Part shown: in pieces, positions 1 through 6,556 of the stretch
How the letters are laid out: the number at the start of each line of letters is the position of its first letter
Position numbering within the stretch: position 1 is the first letter of the stretch
Assembly (NCBI GenBank): GCA_947259425.1
Contig: CAMYMO010000205.1
Coordinates: 1-13,394, forward strand
From: an uncultured Ectothiorhodospiraceae bacterium
Lineage (GTDB): Bacteria > Pseudomonadota > Gammaproteobacteria > UBA6429 > Thiohalophilaceae
Direction: 5' to 3'
DNA: 13,394 nt
Program-made: the position numbers and the translations under genes
Notes under the pieces: generated by a model
Database searches by the model: none
What the model was told of the DNA's origin: nothing
Seen by the model: the letters and a program-made list of their open reading frames with translations, nothing else

Positions 1-459
1 ATTTCAACTGGCCTGCAAAACTACCGTGGTGCTGGGGCTAATTTAAGCCAAACACTACAGTTGTCAATTGAAGCAGATGCCTGCTTGAAGGCAAATAAAC
101 TTGAGCGGGCCAAAACATGCTTACAGGAAGCAATTGTCGTAGCAGAACAAACAGGTGAAAAATTCTGGCTTGCTGATATTCATCGTTTACTGGGTGAAAC
201 TTATCAGCAGATGAATAATGCCCAAGCAGCTGAAACTCATTTTCTTAATGCCATTAATATTGCTAAACAACAAAATGTGCCGATGCTATTATTACGCGCC
301 ACAACAAGTTATGCTCGCCAAACCGATAAAAACAATAAACAGTCTGCGCTACGTCTTTTACAAAATGCACGAGAGAAAATCACAACTGGTATGACCTTAT
401 TAGATTTACAAGAAGCTGATTTATTGCTTAAAGAGTTACAACAACCGCTTCAAGCATAA
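1..459 (+). CDS. TPR-repeat protein, C-terminal fragment (probable ATPase/cyclase-type signalling protein)
   Basis: The reading frame is open from the first base of the window, so the gene begins upstream and only the last 152 residues are visible. The TTG at position 61 is an internal codon, not a start. The sequence consists of helical TPR-type repeats: a repeat with ANKLERAKTCLQEAI, then a second with EKFWLADIHRLLGETYQQ and AAETHFLNAINIAKQQ. The order 'TGE+FW+AD++RL+GE' followed by an LRA..S.A segment and a terminal LL..A..LL+EL tail is typical of the C-terminal TPR block of large proteins that join an adenylate/guanylate cyclase or winged-helix domain to an AAA/STAND ATPase. That assignment is family pattern recognition; the N-terminal domains are outside the window, so the output domain is unknown. 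The gene converges on the oxygenase gene 24 bases downstream. Confidence 0.75.
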   Translation: MSTGLQNYRGAGANLSQTLQLSIEADACLKANKLERAKTCLQEAIVVAEQTGEKFWLADIHRLLGETYQQMNNAQAAETHFLNAINIAKQQNVPMLLLRATTSYARQTDKNNKQSALRLLQNAREKITTGMTLLDLQEADLLLKELQQPLQA

Positions 460-483
460 GCTGATAAGTATCCAAGCGCTCAG

Positions 484-2310
484 CTATTCTTGAGCTTTTG
501 CTTGCTCTAGAGTTATTTCTACGCGTGAATGATTTTCAATTAAAGGTCGCGATTGACATACTTTTTTAACACGATAACGTAATATATAAAGACCTAATAC
601 GACGAATCCTATACTTGCCCAACCACTGATAGCTTCATACTTATGTTCTTCGATTAGAATGGAGAAAGCATATACCAAAACACTTATAAATGAGAGTATA
701 ACCAAGCCGATACCAATACCAATGGTATTGAAAAGTTTATGACGCCAGCTGGTTAATTTTTCAAGAAATGATGGGTTAACACCTTGTTTAATCTCCCACT
801 CATTTGCATCTTTTGCTATATAGAACGGTTTACGACTATAAACACCTCGCCAACTATCAACCAACTCAAGACCTGTTTCATAAAATGTCTTTTCAAAAAA
901 AACGGAAACAACGGGAAGTTTATAGAGGACTCGACGGACTCGAAAATAAATATTAAAAACCATCATACTTAGCGCATATAAAATAACAGTAATTAAACCA
1001 CCGCTGGCCTTAATATATTCTGCTGGCATTATCATTGCCGTCTGCTTCTCGCCAAGTTGTTTTAGAATAAGACGGGCAGCCATACCTTTATTGATACCAA
1101 AATAAGGGGGGAGATAGTCTTCGAAGAAATTAAGTAAGGTTGATGTTAAAACTTTTGCTTGTTCCGACTCGCCCGCCTGGCGTTTCTGTATAACCAGAAA
1201 CATTTTTTCAGCTTCATCCCAATTATCGGTAATCAGATTATCCTGAATTCCTATAGTATGACCAATCACTTTCCAGGTATGAAGAAAAGCTTCTTTTTCT
1301 TTTAGGCTCCATCTACGGCCTATTTTTTCTAAACCATTGGCAATACAATAACCAAAGGTTAAAAGCGTATAGGCTAAATCTTCCTGATTCACGGGTTTTC
1401 CAAGCTTATCGGCATCATAAGGTTCTTCGACAAAACTGAGTGCCTCGGTAAAATTCTTTTTACTCTTGGCATGATTATGTGCTGGAAATAATTCCGGATT
1501 CATTAGCATAAGGCGCATAGTGGCATGTAAAAAACGGATTTTTTTAGCGGTTACATAACCTTTCCCGTATATATAACGCTTTGATTTTTGCGTGGCCTGA
1601 TGTGAGCACTCAAGGTGATCTTCTAATTTGGTTAAATCAACATGTTCGGTTGTCGTGGCCTTACGTACCATACTACGGCCACGTTTTGTCCATTGACCAT
1701 CGGGATCCGTTTTACTCATCGCCTCCGCAAAATGTTCTTCTGCTGAATGATCAATATCATGTATTACATCCAGTCCATTAGGCGACAATACCGCATCAAG
1801 CATGATGCCCGTTTCATAGATGCGCTGATAGATATATCGTTTAGAAGTGAGCTTAGCCGTTTGATATAACGCAGGAATACCATTTTTCATTAAATAACAG
1901 GCAGGAAGACTTATCGAGTAAAGCACACTGATAATGGCTAACATATCTTTTTGCCAAAGCTCGCCACTGAGGGTTAGTTTTTCTTCATCGATCCAGTCAG
2001 GTGCCTCTGCCGGACTAAAATATTTGACTAGCTCATCGGGATATTCATTTAATTCCTGTGCGGTTAATGTTTCGGCGTTTAATGCAAGTTCGGGATTTTT
2101 TGCCAGTGTATCAGTAAGGTCTAATAAATGATTAAACGCAATTCTATTTTGTTGCTTAGGCTGACCAAACGTATCATTGACCAGTGCATCCGCTTCGACA
2201 TCACCTTGTTGTCTCAAGCTCTCAAAATAATCATTGAGTTCACGAGTTAAATTTTGATCTTTTTCAGGAAGACATTCGAACAGATTTGTTGCAGCGTTAT
2301 TCAGTTGCAT
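484..2310 (-). CDS. Oxygenase MpaB/Lcp family (DUF2236) protein with C-terminal membrane module
   Basis: A 608-residue protein. Residues about 120-420 carry the DUF2236 pattern shared by fungal MpaB and rubber oxygenase (latex clearing protein): a hydrophobic helix ending in an ACYLMKNGIPALYQT-like segment, the RxxHAxxR-type motif RFLHATMR with His262, GKPVNQEDLAYTLLTFGY, and a W-x-x-IGHTIGI segment near residues 340-355. Characterised relatives are haem-dependent oxygenases that cleave C=C bonds, and the conserved His region is involved in haem binding or catalysis. The substrate here cannot be predicted. Beyond the family core are three hydrophobic segments, at about residues 433-455, 523-550 and 560-578, with basic RVRR and RYRVKK flanks. 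This suggests a membrane-bound protein with a C-terminal membrane domain. The ATG is preceded by a good AGGAAAA ribosome site. The gene is monocistronic in this window. No N-terminal signal peptide is visible. Confidence 0.8.
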   Translation of the reverse strand: MQLNNAATNLFECLPEKDQNLTRELNDYFESLRQQGDVEADALVNDTFGQPKQQNRIAFNHLLDLTDTLAKNPELALNAETLTAQELNEYPDELVKYFSPAEAPDWIDEEKLTLSGELWQKDMLAIISVLYSISLPACYLMKNGIPALYQTAKLTSKRYIYQRIYETGIMLDAVLSPNGLDVIHDIDHSAEEHFAEAMSKTDPDGQWTKRGRSMVRKATTTEHVDLTKLEDHLECSHQATQKSKRYIYGKGYVTAKKIRFLHATMRLMLMNPELFPAHNHAKSKKNFTEALSFVEEPYDADKLGKPVNQEDLAYTLLTFGYCIANGLEKIGRRWSLKEKEAFLHTWKVIGHTIGIQDNLITDNWDEAEKMFLVIQKRQAGESEQAKVLTSTLLNFFEDYLPPYFGINKGMAARLILKQLGEKQTAMIMPAEYIKASGGLITVILYALSMMVFNIYFRVRRVLYKLPVVSVFFEKTFYETGLELVDSWRGVYSRKPFYIAKDANEWEIKQGVNPSFLEKLTSWRHKLFNTIGIGIGLVILSFISVLVYAFSILIEEHKYEAISGWASIGFVVLGLYILRYRVKKVCQSRPLIENHSRVEITLEQAKAQE

Positions 2311-2343
2311 TTTATTTTCCTTTTTTTAATTATTTAGACAATG

Positions 2344-2349
2344 ATTATA
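2344..2349 (-). promoter_or_regulatory. Possible -10 box for the MpaB-like oxygenase gene
   Basis: On the minus strand a perfect TATAAT lies about 34 bases upstream of the oxygenase start codon, in very AT-rich DNA, followed by an AGGAAAA ribosome site just before the ATG. No convincing -35 hexamer stands at the right distance, so this is a tentative promoter call only. Such matches are common by chance in AT-rich DNA. Confidence 0.25.
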
Positions 2350-2456
2350 TATTTTTTAAGGTCTTATAATTTTTAGGTAATATCCTATAATACATGTAAA
2401 TGATTCAAAGTATTATGTAATCTGTATTTAAATCTTACTAAGTTAGCCAAAGTATA

Positions 2457-3002
2457 GGTAAAATAAAAGTTCTTATTCCTGCCGAACACTTACCGATCGA
2501 GGATTTTGATATTGTCCAGAGCAAGCGAAGCGCTTTGACTGGAACCCCGCATAGCAGGTTGAGCAATACTTAATAAAATCTGGGTTTAGAGTAATTTTTT
2601 TATCTGAAATTATTATAGAGGAAATTTTCTCTGAACCCAATGTTCCTAATCGACGATAAATTAGATAAGGATTAGCGGGCGAGCGATATAAATGTCTCAG
2701 CTTGTTATGCTCTTGGCGATGAAATATATGCAGTGTCAATCCTGTCACCAGTACCGGTCGAATATTTGGGGGTGGTTGGGGATGCTTGTTTTTATTTCAA
2801 AAGTCGAGGTGAGACCTGGCGCTTTGTCATCGCTGACTCCAAAGACGATTGCTTATCAGCCCCCCCAATACCTGTAAATTCACACATTCATTTTCAGTGT
2901 AGCAGCCGATATTCAAGTAAGTAATGTAGTGCGGGTTATATGCCATCGGAACAAGCTGAAGAGTTAATACGTTCCTGTGTTTCGCTGTGGAAATACGGCT
3001 AA
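2457..3002 (+). pseudogene. Decayed protein-coding remnant, unknown family
   Basis: No single open frame spans this stretch, but the + strand reads as protein in pieces. Frame one gives IKVLIPAEHLPIEDFDIV (2463 onward). A shifted frame gives PEQAKRFDWNPA, a TAG stop, then QVEQYLIKSGFRVIFLSE and IEEIFSEPNVPN (2516-2657). The first frame returns after a TAG at 2673-2675 with SDINVSACYALGDEIYAV, VEYLGVVGDACFYFKSRGET and WRFVIADSKDD. It is broken again by TAA at 2922-2924 and continues with SAGYMPSEQAEELIRSCVSL up to a TAA at 3000-3002. The pieces lie in order, are rich in charged and aromatic residues, and fit one gene broken by frameshifts and two or three stops. I do not recognise the family. 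A minus-strand ORF over 2473-2748 looks like a shadow of this. The reconstruction is inference from composition and frame continuity. Confidence 0.4.
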
Positions 3003-3027
3003 TTCCGATTGAGTTAATACTGTACTA

Positions 3028-3483
3028 ATGAAAAAAACATATTTAAATTGGGATTTAGTCAAACAGCATTTTAATCGTGGAACAGATGATGCGATCGAAA
3101 TTTATTATGAAAATATGACAAAAGCTGCCTGGTCTTGTGTCTTTGACTGGATCACACTTCAACCAACAATTCTGGTCATGACGGCTTATGGATATATTGA
3201 GCCAGATGAACTTGATTACAATGAGTTTATTAACGGTAATTCAAGTTATGTGGTCACGATAACACCCAATGATGGACTCAACTTTTCAATCCGGATTATC
3301 GAAGATGCCATTATGGATTGTTATGTCTACCTCGATGAAATCCAGGATCAACACACATTCGATCAATTTATATCAATCATTTTTGAACTGGCTGAGGTTA
3401 CACAATCACCACGATATATCGTCTGTCCTGAAGAACGAAAACAAGAGGCTTTCATCATTGATGGCAAGTTAATAATAGAGTAA
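3028..3483 (+). CDS. Hypothetical protein, 151 residues, unknown family
   Basis: An intact ORF from ATG to TAA; an upstream in-frame TGA at 3010-3012 leaves this ATG as the natural start. The ribosome site is weak: the nearest purine run, GAG at 3011-3013, is too far away. The protein is acidic and probably soluble, with no signal peptide or membrane helix. It starts with MKKTYLNWDLVKQHFNRGTD, followed by a Trp- and Thr-containing segment (AAWSCVFDWITLQP), then an apparently alternating strand-like region (SYVVTITPNDGLNFSIRIIE) and a helical region around DQHTFDQFISIIFELAEV. I do not recognise it. Small acidic single-domain proteins like this, lying among gene debris, are sometimes immunity proteins of toxin systems, but no toxin gene is visible here, so this is speculation. 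It lies 26 bases after the decayed + strand remnant and may once have been paired with it. Confidence 0.55.
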   Translation: MKKTYLNWDLVKQHFNRGTDDAIEIYYENMTKAAWSCVFDWITLQPTILVMTAYGYIEPDELDYNEFINGNSSYVVTITPNDGLNFSIRIIEDAIMDCYVYLDEIQDQHTFDQFISIIFELAEVTQSPRYIVCPEERKQEAFIIDGKLIIE

Positions 3484-3656
3484 GTTGAAAAATAAATACC
3501 AACATAGAAAGAAAAATATTCCGGGCTGCCAGATGGCAAATAGTTTTTTAGAACTAACAAAAAAGTGAAAAAAAATATTCTCGCCCTAATTTGATAGGGA
3601 CTCATACATTGGCGTAAATAAAGTGCTACATCAAAAGCATCCTATCAATATTCTAA

Positions 3657-4063
3657 TCAAGCAAGATCCTCATGCGCAATGAATTTCAGAAGTTCTACTT
3701 TCCTTTCTTCTCCAGATAAACTTTCAACTCTTCTAAAACCATGATTTGTGATATACGGACGAAACATGTGGTGTCCGGCAGCTTTATTTTTATCCAGAGC
3801 GATCCCATTAAATAAGTAAGCAACTCCACTCGCTGAATCTTCATACAGATCCGAAGTAGCCATATGGATGTGATTGGTATCCTTGTCAGACATATCAAGG
3901 AATAAAGATCGCCAGAGGCCTGATTACTGATTTGACCATATTTGACGTTTCAGACTGCTTCAACGGCTAGATTCATACTTGGAATCACGTCATGATCGCC
4001 AAATTCCTGACATACACTTTGTACTAACAAATTATAGCTTGTCTTAATGGTATATTTTCCCTT
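3657..4063 (-). pseudogene. Decayed protein-coding remnant, unknown family
   Basis: Read on the minus strand, the last part (3657-3893) is an open frame of 78 codons with strongly protein-like sequence: NHIHMATSDLYEDSASGVAY, LFNGIALDKNKAAGHHMFRP and GEERKVELLKFIAHEDLA before the stop. It has no ribosome site at its ATG. Upstream, in a different frame, the same strand reads KGKYTIKTSYNLLVQSVCQE and FGDHDVIPSMNLAVEAV, then an in-frame TGA at 3950-3952, then NVKYGQISNQASGDLYSL, running directly into the downstream frame near 3894. One stop plus one indel therefore join two protein-like segments into about 135 codons. This looks like the C-terminal part of a broken gene. The family is not recognised. 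An alternative is that 3657-3893 is a genuine small gene (78 residues), which I think less likely. Confidence 0.4.
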
Positions 4064-4132
4064 TTAAAACAAACAATAACGTCTATATTGTAATGTAATA
4101 TATTAAATTAGAATTATTGGTGTAATTATTGC

Positions 4133-4154
4133 TTAGTATTTTAGGGAATACTAA
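4133..4154. promoter_or_regulatory. Perfect 8-bp inverted repeat upstream of bcsA (candidate operator)
   Basis: The arms TTAGTATT (4133-4140) and AATACTAA (4147-4154) are exact reverse complements, separated by the six bases TTAGGG. The centre lies about 50 bases upstream of the bcsA start codon, in AT-rich DNA (4064-4160) that also holds several loose promoter-like hexamers. The size and symmetry suit a dimeric transcription factor binding site. No run of T follows, so a terminator is unlikely. The regulator is unknown; the sequence does not match the FleQ-type sites I recall for cellulose operons. Confidence 0.4.
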
Positions 4155-4192
4155 TAGAGATATTTCATTCAGGCCCTGTAAGCGAGATAAAG

Positions 4193-5767
4193 TTGTCAAC
4201 ATTATACATAAAGTCACTATCAATTCTTGAGCATCCGACACGCTGGCTGTGGTTCGCCGTAGCCGTCGGATTCCTGTATCTAGCTTCCGTGCCGGTTTTG
4301 CTGAATACCCAGGCAGCAATCGTCGTGTGCTTGTTAGTGTTACTTTGGTTGCTGACCCGTGAGCGTCTGCAAACCCTACAGAAACCAGCATTCACCAATT
4401 ACATGCGTATCTTTGTTATTGCAGGTGCAGTTTTTATTACTATGCGTTATTTTTTTTGGCGCACCTTTACCACAATTGAGTATTCCGATCCTTTTAGCTT
4501 CACCGCCGCACTGCTACTTTATGCTGCGGAAGTCTATGGGTTGATTATTTTTATGTTAGGGGCGTTTGTTAATGTCTCACCTCTAAAACGCCAACCTGCG
4601 CCTTTACCAGAGAATCCTGATGACTATCCTACCGTGGACATCATGGTACCTAGCTACAATGAAGACATTAAACTATTAGAGATCACGCTGATTGCGGCAA
4701 CGCAGGTAGATTATCCACGTGACAAACTGAATGTCTACCTACTGGATGATGGCGGCACAGTCCAGAAACGACACGATGCCGATCCAGAAAAATCTGCAGC
4801 GGCCTGGCAGCGACATCGCGAACTACAAGTTCTTTGCGAAGATCTTGGGGCAACTTATTTAACCCGGGAAAAGAACGAACACGCCAAAGCCGGTAATGTG
4901 AATTCAGCATTAAAATCTTCTAACGGTGAGATTATTTTAATTCTTGATGCCGACCATGTGCCGACCGTAAGCATCTTAAACAAGACCGTTGGGTTTTTCC
5001 TGCAGGATCCAAAATTGTTTTTGGTGCAAACCCCTCACTTCTTTATTAATCCAGATCCGATAGAACGTAATCTTGATACCTTCGAGCAGATGCCAAGCGA
5101 AAATGAGATGTTCTATTCGGTCATCCAACACGGTCTTGACTTCTGGAATGCCTCATTCTTTTGTGGATCAGCTGCGTTGTTGCGGCGCTGTTATCTGGAG
5201 GAAAATGGTGGCATCAGTGGTCAGACAATTACGGAAGACGCAGAAACCGCACTGGGTCTGCATGAACGGGGCTATCGTAGTATTTATTTAGGCACACCTT
5301 TGATAGCCGGGTTGCAACCGGAGACCTTCAGTGGTTTTATTCTGCAACGTGTGCGCTGGGCTCAAGGTATGGTGCAGATATTTTTGCTGAAAAATCCATG
5401 GCGTATGAAGAATCTTGCACTGAATCAGCGCCTTGCTTACACAAGCAGTTCCTTTTTCTGGTTCTTTCCTTTTGCCCGAACCATATTCTTGCTGGCGCCC
5501 GCTGCATTTCTGTTGTTTGGATTACAGATTTATGCGGCTAACCTGCAAGAGTTTTTCGTTTATGCACTGCCACACGTGCTTGGCTCGATTATCTTATCTA
5601 ACTATCTTTATGGTAAAACACGCTGGCCGTTTATATCCGAGCTATACGAAACCATGCAATCACTGTTTTCTCTGGTTGCGATAGCTAAAGTATTTCGCAA
5701 CCCTCATGCACCGAAATTTAATGTGACACCAAAAGGGGAACATTTGGAGAATGATTTTATTTCTTAA
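4193..5767 (+). CDS. bcsA: Cellulose synthase catalytic subunit BcsA, N-terminal part ending at an internal in-frame stop
   Basis: BcsA polymerises glucose from UDP-glucose into beta-1,4-glucan and passes it across the inner membrane. Four N-terminal membrane segments (about residues 18-54, 72-90, 102-127) precede a GT2 domain with all key motifs: DDG at 185-187, DAD at 252-254, FFCGSAA near 322-328, TED at 347-349 and QRVRW at 385-389. After further hydrophobic helices comes the gating loop FNVTPKG (509-515). Translation stops at TAA 5765-5767 directly after ENDFIS, where relatives continue. The same frame runs on with LARPFYVLI and the rest of BcsA to 6556, so this piece lacks the last two membrane helices and the PilZ domain. 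Full length read through the stop is about 787 residues, normal for BcsA. The chosen start is TTG at 4193 with GAG six bases upstream; no in-frame ATG, GTG or TTG lies between it and the stop at 4142. It is the first gene of the operon. Confidence 0.9.
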   Translation: MSTLYIKSLSILEHPTRWLWFAVAVGFLYLASVPVLLNTQAAIVVCLLVLLWLLTRERLQTLQKPAFTNYMRIFVIAGAVFITMRYFFWRTFTTIEYSDPFSFTAALLLYAAEVYGLIIFMLGAFVNVSPLKRQPAPLPENPDDYPTVDIMVPSYNEDIKLLEITLIAATQVDYPRDKLNVYLLDDGGTVQKRHDADPEKSAAAWQRHRELQVLCEDLGATYLTREKNEHAKAGNVNSALKSSNGEIILILDADHVPTVSILNKTVGFFLQDPKLFLVQTPHFFINPDPIERNLDTFEQMPSENEMFYSVIQHGLDFWNASFFCGSAALLRRCYLEENGGISGQTITEDAETALGLHERGYRSIYLGTPLIAGLQPETFSGFILQRVRWAQGMVQIFLLKNPWRMKNLALNQRLAYTSSSFFWFFPFARTIFLLAPAAFLLFGLQIYAANLQEFFVYALPHVLGSIILSNYLYGKTRWPFISELYETMQSLFSLVAIAKVFRNPHAPKFNVTPKGEHLENDFIS

Positions 5768-5860
5768 TTAGCTCGGCCATTTTACGTACTGATCACCATT
5801 ACGTTAATTTGTATTATCGCAGCAGTCCTACGCTACGCCTACAATCCCCTGCAACAGGAA

Positions 5861-6556
5861 GTGGCACTTATCACTGGTGCGTGGGCAAGCTTTAACCTTG
5901 TCTTGTTACTTGGTGCGCTTGGTGCATTATTTGAACGCCGCCAACGTCGCATGAATCCCCGTATGCATATGCCAATGACTCTACGCGCAGATATTAAATA
6001 TGGAACGATTGATATCCCTTGTCATGTTACGGATGTATCAGCGACAGGCATAGGAATTAGTGCTCCTACTTCTGAAGCATTAAAATTACCGTCGAATGAC
6101 GAAGTCGAACTGGTACTTAAAAATAATGCGCTCGGTTGTACCAGCCGGTTTAATATGCGTATTCGACGTACGATTTTAAATGAGTCGGCTATGAAGAAAA
6201 ATAGCATGTTATTAGGCCTGGAGTTTAACCCTCATAATTTAACCGAGCGTCGCGAAATTGTTGCTCTGGTTTTCGGCGATAGTGAGTTAATGCAACAAAA
6301 CCTGTTTCGTCGTCAGCATTCGGTGGGTGCATTTCGTGCGTTAGGATTTTTGTTGCGGACCGGTATGCGTCACACATTTGGTCACCTAAACTTTTTGTTG
6401 CAGCCTTTATATTGGGTTAACCCACTATTCTGGATAAAAAATAAACGCAAGCTAACCCATACAGAATCTGCCAAAATGGTGCTCAACGCACAGAATGAAA
6501 AGCCAGTGGAAGCGTTAGCTGCTGAAAACCTGAACATTTTAAGGAAGTCTGCATGA
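5861..6556 (+). CDS. bcsA: BcsA C-terminal part: last membrane helices and PilZ domain, separated by the in-frame stop
   Basis: This piece is in the same frame as the upstream bcsA segment, and BcsA-like sequence actually begins at 5768, immediately after the stop: LARPFYVLITITLICIIAAV forms one membrane helix and ASFNLVLLLGALGALF the next. The PilZ domain follows, with the cyclic-di-GMP-binding RxxxR (RMNPR, counted residues 30-34 from the GTG) and the DxSxxG motif as DVSATG (58-63). The tail resembles the C-terminal amphipathic helix region of BcsA. The GTG at 5861 is the first recognised start codon, but the purines AGGAA abut it with no spacing, so it is a poor initiation site. The next ATG, at 5951, would lose both helices. 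Independent translation is therefore doubtful and this is best read as the tail of one interrupted gene. Its stop overlaps the bcsB start as ATGA. Confidence 0.8.
   Translation: MALITGAWASFNLVLLLGALGALFERRQRRMNPRMHMPMTLRADIKYGTIDIPCHVTDVSATGIGISAPTSEALKLPSNDEVELVLKNNALGCTSRFNMRIRRTILNESAMKKNSMLLGLEFNPHNLTERREIVALVFGDSELMQQNLFRRQHSVGAFRALGFLLRTGMRHTFGHLNFLLQPLYWVNPLFWIKNKRKLTHTESAKMVLNAQNEKPVEALAAENLNILRKSA

Noticed and set aside
478..499. GCTCA...TGAGC hairpin followed by TTTT between the two convergent genes
   Set aside because: The stem has only five pairs and the T run only four, and it overlaps the end of the oxygenase gene; too weak to call a terminator.
2473..2748. Minus-strand ORF of 91 codons
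   Set aside because: It has no good ribosome site, a Cys/Arg/Ser/Tyr-rich shadow-like composition, and lies opposite the more protein-like + strand remnant.
2961..3020. Ten-base direct repeat GAGTTAATAC at 2961-2970 and 3011-3020
   Set aside because: It is short, AT-rich and only two copies, with no matching insertion element or target-site context.
3525..3550. TGCC-AGAT-GGCA hairpin followed by a T run after the 151-residue ORF
   Set aside because: The four-pair stem and the gap before the T run make it indistinguishable from chance in AT-rich DNA.
5861..5863. GTG as a genuine restart for a separate PilZ protein
   Set aside because: The purine run touches the codon without spacing, and BcsA-like sequence already begins at 5768, so a separate gene is not supported.
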